Origin: Hyphomicrobium sp.
GTDB taxonomy: Bacteria; Pseudomonadota; Alphaproteobacteria; Rhizobiales; Hyphomicrobiaceae
Reading direction: 5' to 3'
Assembly (NCBI RefSeq): GCF_003987855.1
Contig: NZ_RXIZ01000013.1
Span: 1 to 64,000 of the forward strand
Length of the DNA: 64,000 nt
The notes below the pieces were generated by a model. The model saw nothing but the letters and a program-made list of their open reading frames with translations. It had not been told where the DNA came from and ran no database searches. Below, in pieces: positions 1 through 6,721 of this stretch. The position numbers and the translations under genes were made by a program. How positions within the stretch are numbered: position 1 is the first letter of the stretch; each line of letters begins with the position of its first letter.

Positions 1-1329
1 GAGGTTCGATTCCATCCACTCCCGCGCGACAGGTTCCGCAGCGACCCAAACGTTGAGAGACGGATTGAGATCACGGGCGACGCCTTCGACGATCACCATG
101 CTCTTCTGAAGCAGGATCAGCTCTGGCCGCGTCTGCATGTCGAAGACTTCGGTGTAGGCGAAGAGCTGGCCCAGCAGATCCGCCATCGAGATCTCTTCGG
201 CTGTCCGGCCCTGGATCGGTTCGCCGATGGCGCGCATGGCCTGCGCGAACTCCTCGACACTGTGATGCGGGGGCACGTAGCCCGCTTCGAAATGAATGGC
301 GGCGGCGCGATGGTAGTCGCGTGTGATGAGGCCATGCAGGATTTCGGCAAGGAAGCGGCGCTCCGGCAAACCCAATCGGCCCATGATGCCGAAATCGACC
401 GCGACGATCTTGCCTTGATCGTCGACGAACAAATTGCCCTGATGCATGTCGGCATGGAAGAAGCCGTCGCGCATCGCGTGGCGAAGGAACGAGCGAAGCA
501 CCGTGAAGCCAAGTGCGGCCGTATCGAAGCCTTTTTCCTTAAGCTTCTCGCGCTGAGCGATCGGGGTGCCGTCGATCCATTCGACGGTCAGCACGCGCTT
601 TGCCGTTCGCCGCCAATCAATTTCGGGAACGCGGAAGCCTTCGTCGTCCTTGATGTTGGACGCCATCTCGGAGATGGCGGCGGCCTCCAGCCGCAGATCC
701 ATCTCGAGGTCGGTCGTGTGCTTCAGGTTGTCGACGACGGCCACGGGCTTCAGGCGTCGCGCGGGCGGGTAGAAGCGCTCGATCAAGCGAGCGGCGAAGT
801 AATAGCTGTCGAGATCGCGATTGAAACGCTTTTCGATATTCGGACGCAGGATCTTTACGGCGACGGTTTTCCTGACGCCGTTGTCGAGCACGCAGGCCTT
901 GTGAACCTGCGCGATCGATGCGGCGGCGACAGGTGGGCCGAACTCAATGAAATGATCCTCGAGCTTGCCGCCGAGCGCGCGTTCCACCGCTTCCCGAGCT
1001 TCGGCCATCGAAAATGGCTCGGCCTTATCCTGCAGATTTTTCAGGTCATCCGACAACTCCGGTCCGATGACGTCGGCGCGCGTGGCAAGAAACTGACCGA
1101 GTTTCACGTAGCTCGGGCCAAGTGCAGTCAGCGCCGTCGCGACCCGCGTCGAACGGTTTTCGTCCTTGCGGAAGGGGGCAGCCACGACTTGGATCGGCAG
1201 CGTGGCGAGACGAGCGATCTTCAGGGGCAGCGGCACCGGCATGCCCTTTGGCACGAACCGGACGCCGTGTTGGGCCAGCACGAAACCGGCGCGCGCGAGT
1301 CTTAGCGTGTTGAGAAGCGCTCCGGGCAT
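1..1329 (-). CDS. ubiB: UbiB-family atypical kinase/ATPase for ubiquinone biosynthesis (partial, C-terminus outside window)
   Basis: The ORF track shows only shadows here, because the real minus-strand frame is open through the left edge. Translated from the ATG at 1329 it gives MPGALLNTLRLARAG and 443 codons without a stop. The family signature KLGQ (about residues 76-79) and the Ala-rich AAAS loop (about 135-138) are present. So are the catalytic-like HADMHQGN and the metal-binding VDFG segment (about 300-316). UbiB/ADCK proteins are protein-kinase-like ATPases at the membrane that support ubiquinone synthesis. ubiE lies about 0.6 kb upstream on the same strand, as in many alphaproteobacteria, but a small secreted-protein gene separates them. 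The family usually runs about 500-550 residues, so roughly the last fifth is missing. Confidence 0.95.
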   Translation of the reverse strand, partial: MPGALLNTLRLARAGFVLAQHGVRFVPKGMPVPLPLKIARLATLPIQVVAAPFRKDENRSTRVATALTALGPSYVKLGQFLATRADVIGPELSDDLKNLQDKAEPFSMAEAREAVERALGGKLEDHFIEFGPPVAAASIAQVHKACVLDNGVRKTVAVKILRPNIEKRFNRDLDSYYFAARLIERFYPPARRLKPVAVVDNLKHTTDLEMDLRLEAAAISEMASNIKDDEGFRVPEIDWRRTAKRVLTVEWIDGTPIAQREKLKEKGFDTAALGFTVLRSFLRHAMRDGFFHADMHQGNLFVDDQGKIVAVDFGIMGRLGLPERRFLAEILHGLITRDYHRAAAIHFEAGYVPPHHSVEEFAQAMRAIGEPIQGRTAEEISMADLLGQLFAYTEVFDMQTRPELILLQKSMVIVEGVARDLNPSLNVWVAAEPVAREWMESNL

Positions 1330-1491
1330 CGTCGTAATTTCGTCGTCCTAATATTTGCAGGCGCAGTCCCGGCACATTGCGCCGCAACCAAGTCCGGTCA
1401 AGTGTAGCCGGCTCAAGGGGTAAAAACCGTTAAGCGGAGCCTCGGTTGCTTGATGGAGATGCCAGGGTTGCCATACAACCTGCGGACAAAG

Positions 1492-1526
1492 AAATAGCGC
1501 CCGGCGGATTGCCGCGGGCGCTATTT
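1492..1526 (-). terminator. Hairpin downstream of the small secreted-protein gene
   Basis: A perfect 12-bp inverted repeat, AAATAGCGCCCG with CGGGCGCTATTT, encloses an 11-nt loop and begins 20 nt past the stop of the minus-strand gene at 1547. The stem itself ends in TTT on the minus strand and is followed by CTTTG, so the U-tract is short but fits an intrinsic terminator. It separates the small gene from ubiB. Confidence 0.6.
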
Positions 1527-1546
1527 TGATGATGTGCCGGTAGTCT

Positions 1547-1843
1547 TTAGAGTTTGCAGAAGGTCGCGCGGCCGTGACAGGTGACCATGCCGCCGTTCGG
1601 GCTGCAGCGATACTTCTTGTTGATCACTTTGTAGCCTTCAACTTGGCCGTTCGCCAGAAAGCCCGGCCATAGACCCCAACTGACGTTCTGGACCATCGTT
1701 TCCATGGCGAACCAGCGCGCGGAATCGGCCGACGACGAGGTCGCGACGGCGCCCTTCGTTACGCAGCCTCCAGCGTTGGCTGCGCCGGCGCTCAGCGAAA
1801 CAACGGCTACGGCAATTGCAGAGAGCAGTATCTTCGTCTTCAT
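1547..1843 (-). CDS. Small secreted Cys-containing protein, unknown function
   Basis: The ORF track starts this frame at 1918, but a GGAGGT ribosome-binding site sits 8 nt before the ATG at 1843, so I start there (98 aa, MKTKILLSAIAV). The first 23 or so residues form a typical type I signal peptide ending in AGAANA. The mature part is about 75 residues with four cysteines (GGC, YRC, VTC, TFC), suggesting two disulfides in the periplasm or outside the cell. The gene has its own hairpin terminator and sits alone between ubiE and ubiB. I do not recognise a named family. The segment NGQVEGYKVINKKYRCSP resembles small Hyphomicrobiales hypothetical proteins only in a general way. Confidence 0.75.
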   Translation of the reverse strand: MKTKILLSAIAVAVVSLSAGAANAGGCVTKGAVATSSSADSARWFAMETMVQNVSWGLWPGFLANGQVEGYKVINKKYRCSPNGGMVTCHGRATFCKL

Positions 1844-1964
1844 GAGTCCCACCTCCAAAGAAGAAATCATTCTTCCCGTCCCCGTGTGGAAGCTATGAAT
1901 CGAGGATGCCAGCGTCAACGGAAGTTGCGCTGTTGGAGCTAAAACGTAGTTCAGATGTGGCCGA

Positions 1965-2753
1965 TCAGATCTTCCAACCGCCGTGGATCGCGGCGATGCC
2001 GCCCGTCAAATTGCGGAAGCTGACGCGAGCGAAGCCGGCTTTCCGGATGAGCTCCGCGAAAGCCTCCTGTTTCGGGAAGCGGCGGATGCTTTCGACAAGA
2101 TAGCGATAGGAATCGGCATCGCCAGCGGCCCATTGGCCCAGTCTCGGAATGACTTCAAACGAGTGGAAGTCGTAGGCGCGATCGAGAAGTGGCACGCGGC
2201 ATTCGGAGAATTCCAGGCAGAGGAAACGGCCGCCCGGCTTCAAGACGCGATAGGCCTCGGCGAGCGCCTTATCGATGTGGGTCACGTTGCGAATGCCGAA
2301 CGCGATCGTGTAAGCGTCGAAGCTTGCGCTCTCGAAGGGCAATTCCTCGGCGTTACCCTCGACGCAGCTGATGCGACTGTCGAGACCAGCATCGGCGATG
2401 CGGCGCTTGCCGACTTCGAGCATCTCCGGACTGATATCGCAAATGACGGCGGTCGCATTCGGGCCCGAGTCCCTGGCATAGCGGATCGCAATGTCGCCAG
2501 TGCCGCCTGCAACATCCAGAAGCTTGAACGGCGCGACGCCACGCGGCGCGTTGAGCATCGTGATGAGCTCACGCTTCCAGAGGCGGTGCAAGCCACCCGA
2601 CATCAGGTCGTTCATGAGGTCGTAGCGATCGGCGACGGACGCAAAGACCTTGTTGACGAGGCCCTGGCGGTCGCCCTCGGGGACGGTGCGGAAGCCGAAG
2701 GACGCGGTGCCCTGGCTTGCGTTTTCTGCGTTCTGATCCATATCCGGGACCAT
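1965..2753 (-). CDS. ubiE: Demethylmenaquinone/ubiquinone C-methyltransferase UbiE
   Basis: This 262-aa class I SAM-dependent methyltransferase performs the C-methylation of the benzoquinol ring in ubiquinone synthesis (and of demethylmenaquinol where present). The UbiE hallmarks are all visible: [24 protein letters not shown] near the N-terminus, the SAM-binding motif [12 protein letters not shown] (about 96-107), [14 protein letters not shown], and [15 protein letters not shown]. The ATG at 2753 gives MVPDMDQ. A second in-frame ATG lies 12 nt downstream and neither has a clear Shine-Dalgarno sequence. It is divergent from mutM, 65 bp away, and lies upstream of ubiB on the same strand. Confidence 0.97.
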   Translation of the reverse strand: MVPDMDQNAENASQGTASFGFRTVPEGDRQGLVNKVFASVADRYDLMNDLMSGGLHRLWKRELITMLNAPRGVAPFKLLDVAGGTGDIAIRYARDSGPNATAVICDISPEMLEVGKRRIADAGLDSRISCVEGNAEELPFESASFDAYTIAFGIRNVTHIDKALAEAYRVLKPGGRFLCLEFSECRVPLLDRAYDFHSFEVIPRLGQWAAGDADSYRYLVESIRRFPKQEAFAELIRKAGFARVSFRNLTGGIAAIHGGWKI

Positions 2754-2818
2754 AGCCGCTGCGGCGCCGCCGCGCTATCGTCGCGGCGTCTCATCGTCAA
2801 TTTCAGGTGTCCGTGTTC

Positions 2819-3700
2819 ATGCCGGAGCTTCCGGAGGTCGAAACCGTGCGGAGGGGGCTCGCGCCCGTGTTGGTGGGCAGCCGGGTGGCCAAACTCGACG
2901 CGCGCCGCCCAGACCTGCGCTTTCCCCTGCCAGAGCAGTTCGCAAGGCGTGTCGCCGGCCAGAAGATCGTGGGGCTCGAGAGGCGCGCGAAGTACCTGAT
3001 CGCGCGTCTGTCAGGCGGGGAAGATCTCGTCATGCACCTCGGCATGACCGGCCGGTTTTCGATCATCCACGACGGGCACGTCGATAGGCCGGGCGAGTAC
3101 ATCCACGAGACCGGTCCTGATCCCGCGCACGATCATGTGGTCCTGCATCTCTCGGACGGGACGCAGGTCGTCTACAACGACCCGAGGCGGTTCGGATTCA
3201 TGGTCATGATGCCGCACGAGCTGCGCGGCGAGCATGCGCTGTTCCGCAAACTGGGCGTCGAACCTTTGAGCGATGAATTGACAGCCCAGTATCTCGCATC
3301 GCGGGCGCTGGGCAAAAAGGTCAATCTCAAAGCCTTCCTGATGGACCAGCACGTCATCGCCGGGCTGGGCAACATCTATGTGTCCGAAGCTCTGTACCAG
3401 GCGCGCCTGTCGCCGGACCGTGCCGCCTCGAGTTTGGCGACCGCGCGCGGGGCTCCGACCGATAAGGCGGTGCGGCTCGTCGCGGCGATCAAGGACGTGC
3501 TCGAGCGCGCGATCGCTGCCGGTGGGTCCACGCTGCGCGATTACCGCGCGGCGGATGGCCAGAAGGGCGCCTTCCAGGAGCGATTTTCTGTTTATGACCG
3601 GGAAGACACGGCGTGCAGAACGGGAAATTGCAAGGGCAAGATTCGTCGTGCCGTACACTCCGGACGCGCGACGTTTTATTGTCCGCGCTGCCAGCGCTGA
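2819..3700 (+). CDS. mutM: Formamidopyrimidine-DNA glycosylase (Fpg/MutM)
   Basis: MutM excises 8-oxoguanine and formamidopyrimidines and cuts the abasic site. The catalytic amine is the N-terminal proline, so the protein must begin MPELPEVETVRRGL. This places the start at the ATG at 2819 rather than the upstream GTG of the ORF track (2807), giving 293 aa. The conserved Lys of the beta-elimination step (residue about 60, RRAKYLI) is present, and so is the C-terminal zinc finger C-x4-C-x16-C-x2-C (CRTGNCKGK ... FYCPRCQR). It is divergently transcribed from ubiE. Confidence 0.97.
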   Translation: MPELPEVETVRRGLAPVLVGSRVAKLDARRPDLRFPLPEQFARRVAGQKIVGLERRAKYLIARLSGGEDLVMHLGMTGRFSIIHDGHVDRPGEYIHETGPDPAHDHVVLHLSDGTQVVYNDPRRFGFMVMMPHELRGEHALFRKLGVEPLSDELTAQYLASRALGKKVNLKAFLMDQHVIAGLGNIYVSEALYQARLSPDRAASSLATARGAPTDKAVRLVAAIKDVLERAIAAGGSTLRDYRAADGQKGAFQERFSVYDREDTACRTGNCKGKIRRAVHSGRATFYCPRCQR

Positions 3701-3704
3701 TCCT

Positions 3705-4334
3705 TCAACTCGCTGCGGTTTGGTGTTCGCTCAAGGCGGCGTGAGTCTTGATCAGGATCACGCTGATGCACATGATCGCGAAGCCGCCACCCAAGAACAA
3801 CTGGTTTGCGGCCCAGTCCCCTTTGTGCGTCACGAGCTTGCCGGCGCCGATCAGCCAGAGGAGGCCGATCCCGATCAATAGCGCTTGATAGCCGGCGATG
3901 CGCGCCATGCGGTCCATCGCCAATTGCTGGGAAGCAGCTGACCGGGGATCCGACAGCCGCAGCGCTAGGTAGCCGTAAAGAACCGCGAACAGGACGCACG
4001 CCGAGCCGTACTCCCAGCCGTGCTGCCAGCGAACGCTGGTGAAGAGATAAACGGCGTAAAAGGCCAAGCCGCACCAGAGAAAAGCAACGGCGATGAGAAG
4101 CATGTTAATGGCCAGCGCCTCATGCTGTGCTGGTTTTTGCGATGCTGAATCAGAACCGGTTTCGCGCCAGAGCGGCGCGTTCGTGCGGATCGCCGCCAAG
4201 CTGATGAAGATTGCAAAGACCGCAGCCACGATTGCCGATTCCACGCGCTGGAAAGATCCTGCGGCGATGTACATTGCGCCGAGGGCGACCGCGAGCATCA
4301 AGAGCAGCAATGGAAGCGAAGGGCGCAAGGTCAT
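3705..4334 (-). CDS. Integral membrane protein, paralogue of the next gene
   Basis: The protein has 209 aa from the ATG at 4334 (MTLRPSLPLLLLML). The longer frame up to 4472 runs into the neighbouring gene and has a non-hydrophobic, low-quality extension. Four hydrophobic segments are visible: about 6-22, 28-46, 74-100 and 148-170, plus a last one near residue 185. There are no catalytic motifs. Its last third (AGYQALLIGIGLLWLIGAGKLVTHKGDWAANQLFLGGG) aligns with the same part of the gene at 4378-4962, so the two are a tandem duplicate. It converges on mutM with a 4-nt gap. Function unknown. Confidence 0.75.
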   Translation of the reverse strand: MTLRPSLPLLLLMLAVALGAMYIAAGSFQRVESAIVAAVFAIFISLAAIRTNAPLWRETGSDSASQKPAQHEALAINMLLIAVAFLWCGLAFYAVYLFTSVRWQHGWEYGSACVLFAVLYGYLALRLSDPRSAASQQLAMDRMARIAGYQALLIGIGLLWLIGAGKLVTHKGDWAANQLFLGGGFAIMCISVILIKTHAALSEHQTAAS

Positions 4335-4377
4335 CTTGGCGAAGTCCCCGGTTGATGGCGGGCGTCGAGCCTGAAAC

Positions 4378-4962
4378 TCAGACGCGCGCGCGGGACCGTA
4401 ACGCATCAACGCTGATGGCAGCAATCGCCAGCGCGCCGAAGAAGAAGATGTTGCAGCCTGCCCAGTCGGCATGCGTTTCCGCGCGGGGAAATTTGTTGTC
4501 GACGAAAAGACTGATAATTCCGGCGATCATTCCGATCAGCTGCGCCTGCACCAGCACACGGCCGACGCGAACGAGTGTGTCGTCGGTCCGGCCGGCGGCC
4601 CGGTCCCGATCGAGCAAATTGGCGAAGCCGACGCTCGCCACGGCGGCGAACGTGAAGCCGATGAAGAACTGCCACCACTCGTGCCACTGCTTGTCGATTA
4701 TGAAGACGTACGTGAAGAGCACCGAGAGGGCTGCCCAGGCCCAAACTAGGCCGAGATAGCGGGCGGTGGAGCTTGCGACTGCACCATTGGGCGCGCCGAT
4801 GGCTTTGAGGTTCTCGTGGTCGCGGATGGCGAGCACCGCCAGGACGAGGCACACGCCAGCCGCGGCGAGCATCTGCAATGTCGGCTGGCCCGCGGCGGTC
4901 GCCAAGATGGTCGCGCACACTGCGGCCGCGAGTGAAAAGAGCCAACCGATCAAAGACAGCAT
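4378..4962 (-). CDS. Integral membrane protein, paralogue of the preceding gene
   Basis: The 194-aa protein starts MLSLIGWLFSLAAAVC and has about five predicted membrane segments. The C-terminal stretch VLVQAQLIGMIAGIISLFVDNKFPRAETHADWAGCNIFFFGALAIAAISV matches the gene at 3705-4334 in spacing and pattern (a W-A-x-N-x-x-F core followed by a hydrophobic helix). The 43-bp gap and shared strand suggest the two are co-transcribed. I recognise no named family; no signal, metal-binding or enzyme motif is seen. Confidence 0.75.
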   Translation of the reverse strand: MLSLIGWLFSLAAAVCATILATAAGQPTLQMLAAAGVCLVLAVLAIRDHENLKAIGAPNGAVASSTARYLGLVWAWAALSVLFTYVFIIDKQWHEWWQFFIGFTFAAVASVGFANLLDRDRAAGRTDDTLVRVGRVLVQAQLIGMIAGIISLFVDNKFPRAETHADWAGCNIFFFGALAIAAISVDALRSRARV

Positions 4963-5112
4963 GCGATGGGAAGCCTCCAGCAGGCAAAACGATGGTATTA
5001 AGTAGGAAGCCTCTAGCGCATCCCTAGCCGCGGCGCGCTGCGACCCGGGGGTCGGGGCTTGCGAAGAAGTTTGGATGTTGTGTCAGATTCGCGCTTTTCC
5101 GTGTGCGCTTGA

Positions 5113-5141
5113 TTGACCGGGGAGGCGGGGCCGGGTATACC
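5113..5141 (+). promoter_or_regulatory. Sigma70-type promoter for rpsT
   Basis: TTGACC, a 17-bp spacer and TATACC form a good housekeeping promoter about 120 nt upstream of rpsT. The predicted transcript would have a long 5' leader containing the hairpin at 5217-5242. Confidence 0.55.
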
Positions 5142-5216
5142 CCCGGCAAACCGTGCCTGGCGCGAAAGCCCCGGGCCGACCATTCATCTTTTCAACCCTT
5201 TGCCTCGCTTAGCAGT

Positions 5217-5242
5217 TTGCGAATGCGACGGCGCATTCGCAA
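5217..5242 (+). promoter_or_regulatory. Leader hairpin upstream of rpsT
   Basis: TTGCGAATGCG-ACGG-CGCATTCGCAA is a perfect 11-bp stem with a four-base loop. It ends 8 nt before the purine-rich AAGGA that precedes the rpsT start. No U-tract follows, so it is not a terminator. It may stabilise the leader or serve as a regulatory site for S20. Confidence 0.5.
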
Positions 5243-5261
5243 CTAACGTAAGGACATTCCT

Positions 5262-5528
5262 ATGGCTAACACGTCGTCGGCAAAGAAGGCCGCGCGTCAA
5301 ATGACCCGCCGCACCGACATCAACAAGTCCCGCCGTTCGCGGGTGAAGTCGGAGGTTCGGACCGTCGAAGAGGCGATCCAATCCGGCGATCAGAAGAAGG
5401 CTCTGGCCGCGCTCGCAGCCGCCGAGCCGGTCCTTGTACGCACAGCTCAGAAGGGAATGATGCACAAGAAGACCGCGAGCCGGAAGGTTTCCAGGCTGGC
5501 TCAGCGTGTCAAGGCCATGAGCGCATAA
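5262..5528 (+). CDS. rpsT: 30S ribosomal protein S20
   Basis: This 88-aa, strongly basic protein ([13 protein letters not shown]) is S20, a primary 16S rRNA-binding protein of the small subunit. The conserved features are the Lys/Arg-rich N-terminal helix, [18 protein letters not shown], the Ala-rich middle, and the ending [22 protein letters not shown]. The length is normal. A TAAGGA ribosome-binding sequence precedes the ATG, and a strong terminator follows. The position just upstream of dnaA is seen in many Hyphomicrobiales. Confidence 0.98.
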   Translation: MANTSSAKKAARQMTRRTDINKSRRSRVKSEVRTVEEAIQSGDQKKALAALAAAEPVLVRTAQKGMMHKKTASRKVSRLAQRVKAMSA

Positions 5529-5586
5529 CACACTTGTGAACAGGGTGGGCAATTTTCCTCCCCGTTGCATATTCGTCACGGTAAAG

Positions 5587-5618
5587 AGCGGGTCCGAAAA
5601 CGGGCCCGCTGTTTTTTT
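5587..5618 (+). terminator. Intrinsic terminator of rpsT
   Basis: AGCGGGTCCG-AAAA-CGGGCCCGCT forms a 10-bp stem with one G-U pair, followed by GTTTTTTT. It is a textbook rho-independent terminator 58 nt after rpsT. Confidence 0.9.
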
Positions 5619-6161
5619 AGCGTCATTAAACCCCGGGAATCCCGGGCTAGAACGACGATGATCATTGGCCGGAGGATGAGTCCCCACGCGCTTTTTCGGT
5701 GAGGGGTCAAAAATAAAATGACATATGGGTGACGGCTGTTGCGGGCACGACACCAGACAAAGTCACGGTGGAAAAACTCGAAGAGAGTCAGCGCCTTTAT
5801 TCACAGTTCTTGCGATTTGACTCGCGTTTTCACCAGTACCTGTGGACAACTTTGTGGTGCCGCTTCCGCCTCAATCGCGACGCAGAGGCGCTTGTCGAAA
5901 AGAAGGTTAAGGGATAGTAAATTTGGCAGTGGATGGCAGCGGGGTAAAAGCGGTCGTTCGCACAGGTAAGTTCGACGAGCGTAGCTTTCGGCTCCAGAGG
6001 GTTCTGGATGCGCTGAAAGCATCGTCAAATAGGTAAAGACCTGCATCTCTACTTGGGCGTTGCTTCGGCGAGCTCAAGAGCAGCTTGGTATTGTCTGGGT
6101 TTTCTCAGAGTTGCCTTGAAGCGGGTCTTTATCTCTACTGTGTAACGCGTGAGGGGAACTC
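5619..6161. other. Non-coding region rpsT-rhodanese, weak candidate origin or dnaA upstream region
   Basis: About 540 bp without a convincing gene; the 62-codon frame at 5729 has no ribosome-binding site and no family look. Two DnaA-box-like sequences lie close together: TTATTCACA (5797-5805), which fits TTWTNCACA, and TGTGGACAA (5841-5849), the reverse of TTGTCCACA with one deviation. The stretch around 5705-5725 is locally AT-rich (AAAAATAAAATGACATAT). Two boxes are too few to call an origin, but the position near dnaA makes the region a candidate. Confidence 0.3.
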
Positions 6162-6605
6162 GTGGAAAATGGTGAGACTCCGGGAGTCGAGGACGTGTCC
6201 GTCCTCGATACTTGGAAGCGTCTCGAAAGCGATCCGACGGCGGTCCTCGTGGACGTGCGAACGCGCGCGGAGTGGGCGTTCGTCGGTGTTCCGGATCTCT
6301 CGAGGATCAACCGGGAGGTCGTGCTGATCGAGTGGCAGACGTTCCCGGACAACCGGATCGCTGCAGATTTTACTGAGCGACTCGAGGCGGCGCTGGCTGC
6401 CCGGGGAGCCGAAAAAAGTACTGAGATTTTTTTTCTGTGCCGCTCAGGCGGCCGTAGTCGAATGGCTGCAGAAGCAATGACCGCGGCGGGATTTCGCCGT
6501 TGTCGCAACGTCAAGGAGGGCTTCGAAGGACCTTTGGATTCTGGCCACCATCGCAGCCAAATCGCCGGCTGGAAATTCTCCGGACTCGATTGGGTGCAGG
6601 GCTAG
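6162..6605 (+). CDS. Rhodanese-domain protein (sulfurtransferase-like)
   Basis: The 147-aa protein starts at a GTG preceded by GAGGGGAA. It is a single rhodanese domain: VDVRTRAEW near residue 30, FPDNRI, and the active-site loop FLCRSGGRSRMAAEAM, with the catalytic Cys followed by the RSGGRS phosphate-type loop. The ending GFEGPLD...GWKFSGLDW is typical of the small alphaproteobacterial rhodaneses found next to dnaA. It probably handles persulfide sulfur in the cytoplasm; the substrate is unknown. It lies 116 nt upstream of dnaA on the same strand. Confidence 0.9.
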   Translation: MENGETPGVEDVSVLDTWKRLESDPTAVLVDVRTRAEWAFVGVPDLSRINREVVLIEWQTFPDNRIAADFTERLEAALAARGAEKSTEIFFLCRSGGRSRMAAEAMTAAGFRRCRNVKEGFEGPLDSGHHRSQIAGWKFSGLDWVQG

Positions 6606-6676
6606 CAAGACACTTTTCGGAAGACGACACGGCAAGGCATCGGACGGCAGAGGGTAATGCCGGTCGATGAAGAGGG

Positions 6677-6712
6677 GGGACGCTTCCGGGCGTCCCGCGT
6701 TATCAGCGGGAG
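6677..6712 (+). promoter_or_regulatory. dnaA leader with two mutually exclusive hairpins over the ribosome-binding site
   Basis: GGGACGC-TTCCGG-GCGTCCC (6677-6696) forms a 7-bp hairpin. The CCC at its end also belongs to CCCGC (6694-6698), which can pair with GCGGG (6706-6710) inside the GCGGGAG Shine-Dalgarno sequence of dnaA (start 6722). The two pairings share bases 6694-6696, so only one can form at a time. The pairing is read directly; a regulatory role is inference. Confidence 0.45.
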
Positions 6713-6721
6713 TAAATCACT

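Noticed and set aside
1-15. GGTTCGATTCC, a T-loop-like sequence suggesting the 3' end of a tRNA at the left edge
   Set aside because: It lies inside the open ubiB frame (encoding EWMESNL on the minus strand), and no acceptor stem or other tRNA parts are visible.
262-1305. 347-aa plus-strand ORF opposite ubiB, and similar long antisense frames (for example 10313-11050, 23484-24812, 54711-55817)
   Set aside because: High-GC antisense shadows of real genes, without ribosome-binding sites or protein-family features.
5729-5917. 62-codon plus-strand ORF between rpsT and the rhodanese gene
   Set aside because: No ribosome-binding site, no family pattern; it overlaps the putative DnaA boxes and non-coding segment.
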